Below are positions 41,843-55,282 of a stretch of DNA of 64,000 bases, one piece after another (positions within the stretch are counted from its first letter, which is position 1; each line of letters opens with the position of its first letter). Position numbers and translations under genes: made by a program. Below the pieces are notes generated by a model. That model was not told the origin of the DNA, made no database searches, and saw only the letters and a list, made by a program, of their open reading frames with translations. This DNA is from Pseudomonas sp. S37. GTDB taxonomy: Bacteria; Pseudomonadota; Gammaproteobacteria; Pseudomonadales; Pseudomonadaceae. Where the stretch lies: NCBI RefSeq assembly GCF_016658545.1, contig NZ_JACVZC010000008.1, positions 43,486-107,485 on the forward strand. The letters are read 5' to 3'.

Positions 41843-42151
41843 ATGCCGCTCAATAACGAGCAGAAGAAGCAATACAAGTCCATTGGTCATGACCTGAAGC
41901 CGGTCCTGATCGTTGCTGGCAACGGTTTGAATGAAGGCGTCATCGCCGAACTGGAGCGCGCGCTGGTCGACCACGAACTGATCAAGGTCGAAATCCGTTC
42001 GGAAGATCGCGAAGAACGTGCCGAGACCATTGCCGAGCTGTGCAAGGCCGGCCGCGCCGAACTGGTGCAGACCATCGGCAAGAAAGCCCTGATCTACCGC
42101 AAGAACCCGCAGCCTAACAAGCAGCTGTCCAACATCCACCGTTACAAGTAA
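41843..42151 (+). CDS. yhbY: CRM-domain RNA-binding protein YhbY
   Basis: 102 aa CRS1/YhbY (CRM) domain. Recognised by MPLNNEQKKQYKSIGHDLKPVLIVAGNGLNEGVIAELERALVDHELIKVEI, the GNGL motif in the IF3-like fold, and VQTIGKKALIYRKNP. It associates with pre-50S ribosomes in E. coli. The ATG at 41843 begins the conserved stretch; the longer frame upstream passes through the divergent promoter region. It is divergent from rlmE, the conserved arrangement. Confidence 0.93.
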   Translation: MPLNNEQKKQYKSIGHDLKPVLIVAGNGLNEGVIAELERALVDHELIKVEIRSEDREERAETIAELCKAGRAELVQTIGKKALIYRKNPQPNKQLSNIHRYK

Positions 42152-42174
42152 CGGCAAGGATAGCGCGACTCCTG

Positions 42175-42290
42175 TGTAGGAGCGGCCTTGTGTCGCGATG
42201 GGCTGCGAAGCAGCCCCCTGCAATATCTGTGGGTAAGCTGATATCTGGGGGCTGCTTCGCAGCCCATCGCGACACAAGGCCGCCCCTACA
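42175..42290. repeat. REP pair, type B
   Basis: TGTAGGAGCGGCCTTGTGTC and its continuation GCGATGGGCTGCGAAGCAGCCCC form one arm; the inverted mirror begins at 42248. The two arms of 43 nt are nearly perfect, making a long cruciform between the convergent yhbY and DUF4149 genes. Confidence 0.88.
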
Positions 42291-42310
42291 AGGGACCGCG
42301 GCAGCCTGGG

Positions 42311-42748
42311 CTAGCGGCGGGCCTTGACCGGCACCGGCTGGGCCACCAGCACGATGCCGGAAAAGCCCAGTACCAGGAAGCAGAACATCTGCCAGCGCTC
42401 GCCTACGGAAATACCGTAGCGCAGGGTGTAATACCCCACGCAGGCGCCGAAGCCGAGCAACAGCATCTGGCCACGGAATTGCCGCCACCAGGCCGCCAGG
42501 CCGTCCACCCTTGCCAGCACTGCCAGCTGGGTCAACAAGCCAAGCAACGCCACGCCGATCAACCAGCGGTCGATCTGCCCGGCGATATCCTGCACCAGCA
42601 GCGGCGCCAGGCCACTGACCTTGAGCGCAGGCACCAGCCCCACATGGAACACCCACAGGCCACCGACCCAGAATACCTGGGCCAGTTGCCAGAGGATCCC
42701 CTCGAGGGATGGCGCCCGCAGGCGCCGGTCAGATGTGCTTGACTTCGA
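42311..42748 (-). CDS. DUF4149-like small membrane protein
   Basis: About 145 aa with three or four hydrophobic segments: ILWQLAQVFWVGGLWVFHVGLVPAL, WLIGVALLGLLTQLAVLARV, QMLLLGFGACVGYYTL and MFCFLVLGFSGIVLVA. It resembles the DUF4149 membrane family, whose function is unknown. The start is uncertain. No ATG, GTG or TTG exists between the greA stop and the first helix. The best fit is a TTG at 42748, inside the end of greA (20-bp overlap), giving [14 protein letters not shown] before the helix. A CTG at 42721 or a GTG at 42652, which would cut the first helix, are other options. It follows carB-greA on the same strand. Confidence 0.6.
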   Translation of the reverse strand, partial: SKSSTSDRRLRAPSLEGILWQLAQVFWVGGLWVFHVGLVPALKVSGLAPLLVQDIAGQIDRWLIGVALLGLLTQLAVLARVDGLAAWWRQFRGQMLLLGFGACVGYYTLRYGISVGERWQMFCFLVLGFSGIVLVAQPVPVKARR

Positions 42749-43211
42749 CAATCTCGTACTCGACCGTGCCACTAGGCGTCTTGACGACGACAATATCACC
42801 TTCTTCCTTGCCGATGATGGCACGGGCAATCGGCGCGCCGGCCGAGAGCTTGCCCTTCTTGATGTCGGCTTCGTCCTCGCCAACGATCTGGTAGGTGACC
42901 TGATCACCGGTTTCGGTGTTTTCCAGGTCTACGGTGGTACCGAAAATGACCTTACCGGTATGGGCAATGGTGGTCACGTCGATTACCACCGAGTTCTGCA
43001 GGCGGCCTTCGATATCACGGATACGCGCCTCGACCATGCCCTGCTCTTCGCGGGCGGCATGGTATTCGGCGTTTTCCTTGAGGTCACCCAGTTCACGCGC
43101 TTCACCGATGGCCTGGCTAAGGCGCGGGCGCTCGGTCTTGCTCAGGAACAGGTGCTCCTCTTCCAGGGCGCGAGCGCCCTGGACGGTCATCGGGTACTTG
43201 GTAATGCTCAT
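42729..43211 (-). CDS. greA: Transcription elongation factor GreA
   Basis: 160 aa. It rescues backtracked RNA polymerase by stimulating transcript cleavage. The N-terminal coiled coil has [52 protein letters not shown], with the acidic tip residues (DLKENAEY), and the C-terminal FKBP-like domain has [34 protein letters not shown]. The ATG overlaps the carB stop by four bases (ATGA), so it is translationally coupled to carB. Confidence 0.97.
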   Translation of the reverse strand: MSITKYPMTVQGARALEEEHLFLSKTERPRLSQAIGEARELGDLKENAEYHAAREEQGMVEARIRDIEGRLQNSVVIDVTTIAHTGKVIFGTTVDLENTETGDQVTYQIVGEDEADIKKGKLSAGAPIARAIIGKEEGDIVVVKTPSGTVEYEIVEVKHI

Positions 43212-46200
43212 GCTTTGAGTCCTGCATGCAGATCCTGCAAGCGGCGAACGGTCTTTTCCGGACCAAATTTCAGCGCTTCGCAGATGGCTTCACCAGCCGC
43301 AATGGTAGTGGTGCAGTAAATCTTGTGCTGCAGCGCATTGCGACGAATCGAGTAGGAATCAGCGATCGACTGGCGGCCTTCGGTGGTGTTGATGATCAGC
43401 GACACTTCGTCGTTCTTGATCATGTCGACCACGTGCGGGCGACCCTCGGTCACTTTGTTCACACGGCGCACTTTCAGGCCAGCCGCTTCGATAACCTTGG
43501 CGGTGCCGGCAGTGGCAACCACTTCGAAGCCCAGGGCGATCAGGTCGCGAGCAACGCCAGCCACTTGTGGCTTGTCGTCGTCACGCACGCTGATGAACGC
43601 GGTACCGCCGGTCGGCAGCACTTCGCTGGCACCCATCTGGGCCTTGGCGAAGGCTTCACCGAAGCTGTCACCGACGCCCATGACTTCACCGGTCGATTTC
43701 ATCTCAGGGCCGAGGATCGGGTCAACCCCCGGGAACTTGGCGAACGGGAAGACGGCTTCCTTGACGCTGTAGAAGTTCGGGATGATTTCCTGGGTGAAGC
43801 CCAGCTCTTTCAGGGTTTTGCCAGCCATGACGCGGGCCGCGATCATGGCCAGGGAAGTGCCGATGCACTTGGACACGAATGGCACGGTACGCGAAGCACG
43901 CGGGTTGACTTCGATCACGTAGATCTTGTCGCCCTGCAGGGCCAGCTGCACGTTCATCAGGCCGACAACGCCCAGCTCCAGGGCCATTTTCTTGACCTGT
44001 ACGCGGACTTCGTCCTGCACTTCCTTGCTCAGCGAGTAAGGTGGCAGCGAGCACGCCGAGTCACCGGAGTGAACGCCAGCCTGCTCGATGTGCTGCATGA
44101 TGGCGCCGATCACCACGTCGGTACCGTCGCACACCGCATCCACGTCCATCTCGATGGCGCAGTTGAGGAAGTGGTCGAGCAGTACCGGGCTGTCGTTGGA
44201 AACCTGTACCGCTTCACGCAGGTAGCGCTTGAGCTCGTCCAGTTCGTAGACGATTTCCATGGCACGGCCGCCCAGTACGTAGGACGGGCGCACCACCAAC
44301 GGGTAACCGATGCTGCCAGCAGCGCGGATGGCTTCTTCTTCGCTGCGTACGGTGGCGTTTGGCGGCTGCAGCAGGTTCAGGCGCTGAACCATCTGCTGGA
44401 AGCGCTCACGGTCTTCGGCACGGTCAATGGCGTCCGGGCTGGTACCGATGATCGGTACGCCGGCTTCTTCCAGGGCGCGAGCCAGTTTCAGCGGGGTCTG
44501 GCCGCCGTAGTGGACGATGACGCCTTTCGGCTTCTCGACGCGGCACACTTCCAGCACGTCTTCCAGGGTCAGCGGCTCGAAGTACAGGCGGTCGGAGGTG
44601 TCGTAGTCGGTGGAGACGGTTTCCGGGTTGCAGTTGACCATGATGGTCTCGTAACCATCTTCACGCAGCGCCAGGGCTGCGTGTACGCAGCAGTAGTCGA
44701 ACTCGATACCTTGGCCGATACGGTTCGGGCCACCACCCAGGATCATGATCTTGTCGCGGGTCGACGGGTTGGCCTCGCACTCTTCCTCGTAGGTGGAGTA
44801 CAGGTAGGCGGTGTCGGTGGCGAACTCGGCAGCACAGGTGTCGACGCGCTTGTACACCGGGAACACTTCCAGCTTGTGGCGGTGACGGCGCAGGTTCTTG
44901 TCGGTGATACCCAGCAGCACAGCCAGGCGCTGGTCAGAGAAGCCCTTGCGCTTGAGGCGCAGCATGTAGTCCTTGTCGATCGCCGACAGGGCCAGGGTCT
45001 TGACCTTCTCTTCTTCCTTGATCAGGTCTTCCATCTGCACCAGGAACCACATGTCAATGCCGGTCAGATTGAAGATTTCTTCGCAGGTCATGCCCGAACG
45101 CATTGCGTCGGCGACGTACCAGATACGCTCGGCACCTGGCACGGTCAGTTCGCGCTTGAGGATGCTGGCAGCTTCAGCGCTGGCCAGGTCGACTTTCGGG
45201 TCGAGGCCGCAGGCGCCTACTTCCAGGCCGCGCAGGGCTTTCTGCAGGGACTCCTGGAAGGTACGGCCGATGGCCATGACTTCACCCACGGATTTCATCT
45301 GGGTGGTCAGGCGGGCGTCGGCTTTCGGGAATTTCTCGAAGGCGAAGCGTGGCAGCTTGGTGACGACGTAGTCGATCGACGGCTCGAAGGACGCCGGGGT
45401 GCGGCCGCCGGTGATGTCGTTCTGCAGTTCGTCGAGGGTATAGCCGATGGCCAGCTTGGCGGCGATCTTGGCAATCGGGAAGCCGGTAGCTTTCGAAGCC
45501 AGGGCGGACGAACGCGAAACACGCGGGTTCATCTCGATCACCACCATGCGGCCGGTGTTCGGGCAGATACCGAACTGCACGTTGGAACCGCCGGTTTCCA
45601 CACCAATTTCACGCAGCACCGCCAGCGAGGCGTTGCGCATGATCTGGTATTCCTTGTCGGTCAGGGTCTGCGCCGGGGCAACCGTGATCGAGTCACCGGT
45701 GTGCACGCCCATCGGGTCGAAGTTCTCGATCGAGCAGACGATGATGCAGTTGTCCTTTTTGTCGCGGACCACTTCCATCTCGTACTCTTTCCAGCCGATC
45801 AGCGATTCGTCGATCAGCAGCTCTTTGGTCGGCGACAGGTCCAGACCACGGGTGCAGATTTCTTCGAATTCTTCACGGTTGTAGGCGATACCACCACCGG
45901 TGCCGCCCATGGTGAAGGACGGGCGGATAATGCATGGGAAGCCAAGCTTCTCGAGAACCGCGTTGGCCTCTTCCATGCTGTGGGCGATACCGGAGCGTGG
46001 GCACTCCAGGCCGATGTCTTTCATGGCCTTGTCGAAGCGCGAACGGTCTTCGGCCTTGTCGATGGTGTCGGCGTTGGCACCGATCATCTCTACGCCGAAC
46101 TTTTCCAGAACGCCGTGGCGCTCCAGGTCCAGGGCGCAGTTCAGGGCAGTCTGGCCACCCATGGTCGGCAGGACGGCGTCCGGGCGCTCTTTCTCGATGA

Positions 46201-46429
46201 TCTTGGCCACCGACTGCCACTTGATCGGCTCGATGTAGGTGGCGTCGGCCATGGCCGGGTCGGTCATGATGGTGGCTGGGTTGGAGTTCACCAGGATGAC
46301 GCGGAAACCTTCCTCGCGCAGGGCTTTACAGGCCTGGGCGCCGGAGTAGTCGAATTCGCAGGCCTGGCCGATCACGATCGGGCCAGCGCCGAGAATCAGG
46401 ATGCTTTTAATGTCTGTACGTTTTGGCAT
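43208..46429 (-). CDS. carB: Carbamoyl-phosphate synthase large subunit
   Basis: 1073 aa from the ATG at 46429 ([22 protein letters not shown]); a GTG at 46438 would add three residues. Two homologous ATP-grasp halves are visible: carboxyphosphate synthetase with [17 protein letters not shown], and carbamoyl phosphate synthetase with [14 protein letters not shown]. An oligomerisation domain lies between them, and a C-terminal MGS-like allosteric domain ([33 protein letters not shown]) follows. It uses ammonia from CarA to make carbamoyl phosphate for arginine and pyrimidines. It follows carA by about 105 bp and is coupled to greA. Confidence 0.97.
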   Translation of the reverse strand: MPKRTDIKSILILGAGPIVIGQACEFDYSGAQACKALREEGFRVILVNSNPATIMTDPAMADATYIEPIKWQSVAKIIEKERPDAVLPTMGGQTALNCALDLERHGVLEKFGVEMIGANADTIDKAEDRSRFDKAMKDIGLECPRSGIAHSMEEANAVLEKLGFPCIIRPSFTMGGTGGGIAYNREEFEEICTRGLDLSPTKELLIDESLIGWKEYEMEVVRDKKDNCIIVCSIENFDPMGVHTGDSITVAPAQTLTDKEYQIMRNASLAVLREIGVETGGSNVQFGICPNTGRMVVIEMNPRVSRSSALASKATGFPIAKIAAKLAIGYTLDELQNDITGGRTPASFEPSIDYVVTKLPRFAFEKFPKADARLTTQMKSVGEVMAIGRTFQESLQKALRGLEVGACGLDPKVDLASAEAASILKRELTVPGAERIWYVADAMRSGMTCEEIFNLTGIDMWFLVQMEDLIKEEEKVKTLALSAIDKDYMLRLKRKGFSDQRLAVLLGITDKNLRRHRHKLEVFPVYKRVDTCAAEFATDTAYLYSTYEEECEANPSTRDKIMILGGGPNRIGQGIEFDYCCVHAALALREDGYETIMVNCNPETVSTDYDTSDRLYFEPLTLEDVLEVCRVEKPKGVIVHYGGQTPLKLARALEEAGVPIIGTSPDAIDRAEDRERFQQMVQRLNLLQPPNATVRSEEEAIRAAGSIGYPLVVRPSYVLGGRAMEIVYELDELKRYLREAVQVSNDSPVLLDHFLNCAIEMDVDAVCDGTDVVIGAIMQHIEQAGVHSGDSACSLPPYSLSKEVQDEVRVQVKKMALELGVVGLMNVQLALQGDKIYVIEVNPRASRTVPFVSKCIGTSLAMIAARVMAGKTLKELGFTQEIIPNFYSVKEAVFPFAKFPGVDPILGPEMKSTGEVMGVGDSFGEAFAKAQMGASEVLPTGGTAFISVRDDDKPQVAGVARDLIALGFEVVATAGTAKVIEAAGLKVRRVNKVTEGRPHVVDMIKNDEVSLIINTTEGRQSIADSYSIRRNALQHKIYCTTTIAAGEAICEALKFGPEKTVRRLQDLHAGLKA

Positions 46430-46534
46430 GGTGGTCACTCAAATCCGGGGTCAGTCGGCAAGCCGCTTTGAACAATCTGGGTCAGGCGCTGCCGGGCGCG
46501 GCGTGTGCCGGCCCGGGGCCTTGAAGCAGGATGC

Positions 46535-47671
46535 TCAGCGGCGCTTGGCCATGGCATCGGTGAAACGATCGAACAGTGGCGCGACGTCGGTCGGGCCAGG
46601 GCTCGCTTCAGGGTGGCCCTGGAAGCTGAACGCGCTCTTGTCGGTACGCTCGATACCCTGCAGGGTGCCGTCGAACAGCGACTTGTGGATGGCGCGGACG
46701 TTGCCCGGCAGGGTGGCCTCGTCAACGGCAAAGCCGTGGTTCTGGCTGGTGATCATGACCACACCGGTGTCCAGGTCCTGGACCGGGTGGTTGGCACCGT
46801 GGTGGCCGTGGCCCATTTTCACGGTCTTGGCGCCGGAAGCCAGGGCCAGCAGCTGGTGGCCAAGGCAGATGCCGAATACCGGGATCTCGGTTTCGAGGAT
46901 TTCCTTGATCGCCTGGATGGCGTAGTCGCATGGCTCCGGATCACCAGGGCCGTTGGACAGGAACACGCCGTCCGGGTTGAGTGCCAGCACTTCGCTGGCC
47001 GGGGTCTGGGCCGGGACCACGGTCACGCGGCAGCCACGGGCCACCAGCATGCGCAGGATGTTCAGCTTGACGCCGTAGTCGAAGGCCACCACGTGGTAAG
47101 GCAGGTCGGCAGCGTCGATGGTCGGGTGGCTGTCGGTTTTCAGCTCCCACACGCTGGAGCGCCACTCGTAGCGTTCCTTGGTGGAAACGACCTTGGCCAG
47201 GTCCATGCCCTTCAGGCCGGGGAAACCGCGGGCTGCAGCGATGGCGGCCTCTTCGCTGATGTTGTCACCGGCGAGGATGCAACCGTTCTGGGCGCCCTTT
47301 TCACGCAGGATACGGGTCAGGCGACGGGTGTCGATGCCGGCGATGGCAACGACGTTGTTGGCCTTGAGGTATTCAGGCAGCGACTGGGTATTACGCCAGT
47401 TGCTGGCCAGCAGCGGCAGGTCACGGATGACCAGGCCAGCAGACCAGACGCGGTTCGACTCGGCGTCTTCCGGGGTGGTACCGGTGTTGCCGATGTGCGG
47501 GTAGGTCAGGGTAACGATTTGCTGCGCATAGGAAGGGTCTGTAAGGATTTCCTGGTAGCCGGTCATAGCGGTGTTGAATACCACCTCACCAACGGTCTGA
47601 CCGTCGGCACCGATGGCTTCACCGCGGAAAATACTGCCGTCGGCAAGGGCGAGTATGGCTGGCTTTGTCAA
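46535..47671 (-). CDS. carA: Carbamoyl-phosphate synthase small subunit
   Basis: 378 aa. Glutaminase subunit: the N-terminal CPSase domain ([20 protein letters not shown]...) and a C-terminal class I amidotransferase domain with the nucleophile cysteine in [14 protein letters not shown] and the catalytic His-Glu in GHPEASPGP. The start is a TTG at 47671, five bases after a perfect GGAGG, which gives the usual length; an upstream ATG at 47695 has no Shine-Dalgarno. A terminator hairpin lies about 45 bp upstream of the start. In PAO1 a LysE-type gene lies between carA and carB; here they are adjacent. Confidence 0.96.
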   Translation of the reverse strand: MTKPAILALADGSIFRGEAIGADGQTVGEVVFNTAMTGYQEILTDPSYAQQIVTLTYPHIGNTGTTPEDAESNRVWSAGLVIRDLPLLASNWRNTQSLPEYLKANNVVAIAGIDTRRLTRILREKGAQNGCILAGDNISEEAAIAAARGFPGLKGMDLAKVVSTKERYEWRSSVWELKTDSHPTIDAADLPYHVVAFDYGVKLNILRMLVARGCRVTVVPAQTPASEVLALNPDGVFLSNGPGDPEPCDYAIQAIKEILETEIPVFGICLGHQLLALASGAKTVKMGHGHHGANHPVQDLDTGVVMITSQNHGFAVDEATLPGNVRAIHKSLFDGTLQGIERTDKSAFSFQGHPEASPGPTDVAPLFDRFTDAMAKRR

Positions 47672-47716
47672 GAAGACCTCCCGTAAATCAAGCATGAAAG
47701 GGCGATCGCAGGTTGC

Positions 47717-47755
47717 AAAAAAGCGGAGTGACGTATGGACACGTCACCCCGCTTT
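47717..47755 (-). terminator. Terminator or attenuator in the carA leader
   Basis: Minus-strand AAAGCGGGGTGACG-TGTCCATA-CGTCACTCCGCTTT followed by TTT: a 13-bp stem with one mismatch and a T-run, ending 46 bp before the TTG start of carA. It may simply end dapB transcription or may attenuate carA. The adjacent minus-strand ATGAAAGCGGGGTGA is a possible four-codon reading frame. Confidence 0.8.
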
Positions 47756-47784
47756 CATGTGCTGAATTCAATTCGCTGCGCGCT

Positions 47785-47802
47785 TTTAGTGGACACACTA
47801 AA
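47785..47802. promoter_or_regulatory. 18-bp dyad upstream of carA
   Basis: TTTAGTG-GACA-CACTAAA is a perfect 7-bp inverted repeat in the 326-bp gap between dapB and carA. It sits about 30 bp upstream of the hairpin and could be the operator or the promoter-proximal hairpin of the car operon. No known regulator motif is recognised. Confidence 0.45.
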
Positions 47803-47887
47803 GCTGTAGCTTACAGAAAAGTGCGTTTTCGGTCTACCGCATATGTGTCTCTAAAACACATCAATGCGACAGGCTGACATCTGCGTT

Positions 47888-47981
47888 GGCCTCTTCGCGG
47901 GTAAACCCGCTCCCACAGGGACTGCGTAAAGCCTGAAACCTGCATAAATCCTGTGGGAGCGGGTTTACCCGCGAAGAAGCC
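47888..47981. repeat. REP pair, type A, after dapB
   Basis: Inverted copies GGCCTCTTCGCGGGTAAACC and CTGTGGGAGCGGGTTTACCC with a 31-bp centre. They start 16 bp past the dapB stop. Together with the dyad and hairpin they account for most of the 326-bp gap before carA. Confidence 0.88.
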
Positions 47982-47997
47982 AACACCAACCTGCAGG

Positions 47998-49942
<1,945 letters not shown>

Positions 49943-50059
49943 AGGTCATTTGCACCTTGTTGGGCGTGTGGCATCTGCGCCACGCCGTCAGCACCTGCTC
50001 GCGGCCCACCAGGGCTGCTGACAGATGCTGTAAAAATTCTCGAATTCCAGATACGCCAA

Positions 50060-50079
50060 CGCGGGAGCAAGCCCCCGCG
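50060..50079. repeat. Single REP-like hairpin between dnaK and dnaJ
   Basis: CGCGGG-AGCAAGCC-CCCGCG, the core of another P. putida REP subtype, present as one copy in the 197-bp dnaK-dnaJ gap. It could set the dnaK:dnaJ ratio by partial termination or by blocking 3' exonucleases. Confidence 0.6.
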
Positions 50080-50139
50080 CGGCGACATCCTACCAGTTCA
50101 CCGGCAAACGACGGTGAACTGGCCGACAACATGCAACGA

Positions 50140-52065
<1,926 letters not shown>

Positions 52066-52143
52066 GTTAACTCTCCCGAAACTTGAATTTGGTAGCAGCG
52101 ACTACTTTGGCCAACTGCGGTAATACTTGAAGGCTTGACACCT

Positions 52144-52171
52144 AGATGGGGGTGCCCCGACGGATTTCAAG
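52144..52171 (-). promoter_or_regulatory. Sigma-32 promoter of dnaK
   Basis: Minus-strand CTTGAAA-N13-CCCCATCT is an almost exact heat-shock consensus. Its -35 overlaps the grpE stop codon (52167-52169), so dnaK can be induced independently of grpE. The start would fall about 70 bp before the dnaK ATG. Confidence 0.85.
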
Positions 52172-52724
52172 CCTTTTCATTGATCGAGGGTTGCGCCGCG
52201 CTCGGCGCCTTGCTGACCACCACCATGGCGGGGCGCAGCAGGCGGCCGTTCAGCAGGTAACCCTTCTGGAACACGTTCAGCACGCTGTTTGGCTCGACTT
52301 CGGCGTTTTCCTGCATGGCCATGGCCTGATGGTGCTCAGGGTTGAACGGCTGGCCGTGCGGGTCGACCGCTTCGAGGTTGTAGCGCTTGAGGGTGTCCTG
52401 GAACATCTTCAGGGTCAGCTCGACGCCTTCGCGGATCTGCTTGACGTGCTCGTCTTCGGCGCTGGAGTGGGCCAGGGCCAGTTCCAGGCTGTCGATCACC
52501 GGCAGCAGGTCGCTGGAGAACTTCTCCAGGGCAAACTTGTGGGCTTTTTCAACATCCTGCTCGGCGCGACGGCGCACGTTCTGCAAGTCGGCTACGGCGC
52601 GCAGCGACTGGTCCTTGGCGGCGGCCAGCTGTTCCTCGAGTTCCAGAACACGGGCGTCGGCAGTGGTTTCTGCACCGGTTTCTTCAACATTAAGGTCTTT
52701 TTCGTTCAGCTGTTCGTCAGCCAT
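52167..52724 (-). CDS. grpE: Nucleotide exchange factor GrpE
   Basis: 185 aa from the ATG at 52724, which has AGGAGA upstream; a TTG at 52742 would add six residues that include this ribosome site. It releases ADP from DnaK. It has a long N-terminal coiled coil ([39 protein letters not shown]), the GrpE signature around [21 protein letters not shown], and FNPEHHQAM. It heads the grpE-dnaK-dnaJ-dapB group and is divergent from recN. Confidence 0.96.
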   Translation of the reverse strand: MADEQLNEKDLNVEETGAETTADARVLELEEQLAAAKDQSLRAVADLQNVRRRAEQDVEKAHKFALEKFSSDLLPVIDSLELALAHSSAEDEHVKQIREGVELTLKMFQDTLKRYNLEAVDPHGQPFNPEHHQAMAMQENAEVEPNSVLNVFQKGYLLNGRLLRPAMVVVSKAPSAAQPSINEKA

Positions 52725-52783
52725 GGGGTCTCTCCTGCGCAATTTTGTGGACTGCGAGCCAGGCTCGCCATTGGATGTCGGCT

Positions 52784-52813
52784 ATATGGGGCCGGAAAAA
52801 CCAGCTTCAAGGG
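52784..52813 (-). promoter_or_regulatory. Sigma-32 promoter of grpE
   Basis: Minus-strand CCCTTGAAG, a spacer and CCCCATATA match the heat-shock consensus CTTGAAA-N13/14-CCCCAT with one change. It lies about 60 bp before the grpE start. Confidence 0.82.
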
Positions 52814-52876
52814 GCAAGGTGGTTTGCAGCCAGAAACAGAATCTGCCAAGGGGCATTGGCAGGCCTGAAAAAAGTA

Positions 52877-52892
52877 CTGTATAAATAACCAG
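52877..52892. promoter_or_regulatory. LexA (SOS) box of recN
   Basis: TACTGTATAAATAACCAG contains CTG-N10-CAG with an AT-rich centre, the LexA consensus. It ends 24 bp before the recN ATG, so LexA would sit on the promoter or start. recN is a classical SOS gene in E. coli. Confidence 0.82.
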
Positions 52893-52916
52893 ACATGACC
52901 TTCCGGGAGCCGCCCC

Positions 52917-54590
52917 ATGCTGGTGCACCTGTCCATTCACAATTACGCCATCGTCGAGCACCTCGACCTCGAAATCGCCCGCGGCATGTCCGTCATCACG
53001 GGCGAGACCGGTGCCGGCAAATCGATCATGCTCGACGCCCTTGGCCTGGCCCTGGGCGACCGGGCCGACAGCGGCGTGGTGCGCCCCGGCACCGACAAGG
53101 CAGACATCCTCGCCACCTTCGACCTGGTGGACATCCCCGAGGCCCATACCTGGCTAGCCGAACGCGACCTGGACAACGATGGCCTGTGCATCCTGCGCCG
53201 GGTCATCACCGCCGAAGGCCGCAGCCGTGGCTACATCAACGGCACGCCCTGCCCGCTTGGCGACCTCAAGGCGCTCGGTGAGCTGCTGATCGACATCCAC
53301 AGCCAGCATGAACACCAGTCCCTGCTGAAAACCGACACCCATCGCCGCCTGCTCGACGAGTACGCCGGCGCCGTCGACCTGGCCCGCCAGGTGCAGCTTG
53401 CCGCCAAACGCTGGAACCAGACCCGCCTGGAGCTGGAGCGCCTGTCCAACTCCGGTGACGAGCAGCGCGCCCGCCACCAGCTGCTCAGCTACCAGCTGGA
53501 AGAGCTCGACAACCTCGGCCTGGGCGAACACGAACTGGAACACCTGGAGCAGGAACACAAGAACCTGACCAGCGCCGAAGCCCTGTTCGGCATCTGCCGC
53601 CAGGTCATCGACCAGTGCAGCGAAAGCGATTCGGGCAACGTGCTAAGCGCCCTCACTTCCAGCCTCAACCGCCTGGGCGCCGCCACCAACTCACCCAAGG
53701 CGCTGGGCGAAGCGGCCAACCTGATCGCCAGCGCGCAGATCCAGGTCGAAGAAGCCATGGGCGAGCTCAACCGCTTCCTCGACAACTTCGACGCCGACCC
53801 GATGCGCCTGCAGGCGCTGGAGGAACGCCTCGACACCATTTACACACTGGCGCGCAAACACCGCGTGCACCCGACCGAACTGCCCCACCTGCAGCAGCAG
53901 TTGATGGAAGAGCTGGAAGGCCTGAACGCCAGTGACGAGTCGATCGAGCAGTTGGGTGAAGAGCTGGCAGCCTTCGCTCAGCACTATAAAGAAAAGGCCC
54001 GCGAGCTGAGTGCACTGCGCCAGCAGGCGGCGCAGCAACTGGCTGTGGCCGTGGAACAGGAGATCCAGCGCCTGGGCATGCCTGGCGGGCGTTTCTGTAT
54101 CGAATTGACGGCAAACGAAGGTGCAGACCTGTCGCCGCACGGCCTGGAGCAGATCGAACTGCTGGTCAGCGCCAACCCCGGCCAACCGCTCAAGGGCCTG
54201 GCGAAGGTGGCTTCGGGGGGTGAGCTGTCGCGTATCAGCCTGGCGATCCAGGTAATTACTGCGCAAACGTCGCGCATCCCTACCCTGGTGTTCGACGAAG
54301 TCGACGTGGGCATTGGCGGACCAACTGCAGAAATCGTCGGGCAGCTGCTGCGCCGCCTGGGTGAGCGCGGCCAGGTACTGACCGTGACCCACCTGCCACA
54401 GGTTGCGGCGCAAGGTCACCACCACCTGTTCGTGCACAAAGTACGCAACAGCGACACCACCCACACCGCCGTGGCCAGCCTGGGCAAGCGTGAGCGGGTC
54501 GAGGAAGTGGCGCGAATGCTCGGCGGCATCGACCTGACCAAGGAATCCCTGGCGCATGCGCGCAAGATGGTTGTGAGCGGCAAGGCCTGA
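52917..54590 (+). CDS. recN: DNA repair protein RecN
   Basis: 557 aa SMC-like ATPase for double-strand break repair. Walker A is GETGAGKS (29-36), with a Q-loop-like HSQHEHQSLL, long coiled-coil arms (about residues 150-370), the ABC-type signature VASGGELSRISLAIQ and Walker B TLVFDEVDVGIGG. It is divergent from grpE; a LexA box lies 24 bp upstream, so it should be DNA-damage-inducible. Confidence 0.97.
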   Translation: MLVHLSIHNYAIVEHLDLEIARGMSVITGETGAGKSIMLDALGLALGDRADSGVVRPGTDKADILATFDLVDIPEAHTWLAERDLDNDGLCILRRVITAEGRSRGYINGTPCPLGDLKALGELLIDIHSQHEHQSLLKTDTHRRLLDEYAGAVDLARQVQLAAKRWNQTRLELERLSNSGDEQRARHQLLSYQLEELDNLGLGEHELEHLEQEHKNLTSAEALFGICRQVIDQCSESDSGNVLSALTSSLNRLGAATNSPKALGEAANLIASAQIQVEEAMGELNRFLDNFDADPMRLQALEERLDTIYTLARKHRVHPTELPHLQQQLMEELEGLNASDESIEQLGEELAAFAQHYKEKARELSALRQQAAQQLAVAVEQEIQRLGMPGGRFCIELTANEGADLSPHGLEQIELLVSANPGQPLKGLAKVASGGELSRISLAIQVITAQTSRIPTLVFDEVDVGIGGPTAEIVGQLLRRLGERGQVLTVTHLPQVAAQGHHHLFVHKVRNSDTTHTAVASLGKRERVEEVARMLGGIDLTKESLAHARKMVVSGKA

Positions 54591-54604
54591 TCCCTCCTTT
54601 TTCA

Positions 54605-54698
54605 GGCCCGTTCGCGGGTAAACCCGCTCCCACAGTGTGCGTGCAAGGCACAGACCCTGTGCGATCCCTGTGGGAGCGGGTTCACCCGCGAAGAGGCC
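54605..54698. repeat. REP pair, type A
   Basis: Inverted copies GGCCCGTTCGCGGGTAAACC and CTGTGGGAGCGGGTTCACCC with a 33-bp centre. They lie between the convergent recN and fur genes, 15 bp after the recN stop. Confidence 0.88.
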
Positions 54699-54735
54699 AG
54701 CCGAGACAATACGCCCCTCAGCCCTCAGAAAGCAC

Positions 54736-54759
54736 AAAGGCGACCCGAAGGTCGCCTTT
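54736..54759 (-). terminator. fur terminator
   Basis: AAAGGCGACC-CGAA-GGTCGCCTTT, a perfect 10-bp stem 21 bp past the fur stop. Symmetric A/T ends make it potentially bidirectional, also for recN. Confidence 0.85.
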
Positions 54760-54780
54760 GCTGTCCATAACGAAAAATCG

Positions 54781-55185
54781 TTACTTCTTCTTACGCACGT
54801 ACAGGACCAGATTGTGGTCCACCAGCTCGAAACCGTGTTCCTCCACGATTTCACGCTGACGCTTCTCGATCGCGGCATCCATGAATTCGATGACTTCGCT
54901 GGTATCCACGTTGACCATATGGTCGTGGTGGCCGCCATCGGCCAGCTCGAACACCGCGTGGCCGCCGTCGAAGTTGTGGCGAACCACCAGACCCGCCGCT
55001 TCGAACTGGGTCAGTACGCGATAGACGGTGGCCAGGCCCACGTCCTCGCCAGCTTCCATCAGCGCCTTGTAAACATCCTCGGCACTCATGTGACGCTGCT
55101 CGGTGGAGTCGAGCATCTGAAGGATCTTGACTCGAGGCAGGGTCACCTTGAGGCCGGCTTTGCGCAATTCGCTATTTTCAACCAT
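54781..55185 (-). CDS. fur: Ferric uptake regulator Fur
   Basis: 134 aa. Iron-responsive repressor: winged helix with HMSAEDVYKAL and VGLATVYRVLTQFEAAGLV, then the metal site GGHHDHMVNVDTSEVIEF (H86, H87, D88, H89). The protein has no cysteine at all, so the CxxC structural zinc site of E. coli Fur is missing, as in other Pseudomonas Fur. The ATG at 55185 gives the normal length; an upstream start at 55296 falls in omlA. Fur would act on the hmu site near 3.5 kb. Divergent from omlA. Confidence 0.97.
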   Translation of the reverse strand: MVENSELRKAGLKVTLPRVKILQMLDSTEQRHMSAEDVYKALMEAGEDVGLATVYRVLTQFEAAGLVVRHNFDGGHAVFELADGGHHDHMVNVDTSEVIEFMDAAIEKRQREIVEEHGFELVDHNLVLYVRKKK

Positions 55186-55282
55186 GGTCAGCTTTCTCGC
55201 CGATGCTGCTTCGCAGCTTCTCTTAATACGGGTATGATCGGGGTTTACGTTGTCCAGCCAAGATAGTGGAAGTCGCCCACCG

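Noticed and set aside
43226..46471. A 1081-codon frame antisense to carB
   Set aside because: Shadow of the highly conserved carB; composition artefact with no domain.
47671..47695. Longer carA start at ATG 47695
   Set aside because: No Shine-Dalgarno before it, while TTG 47671 follows a perfect GGAGG and gives the family length.
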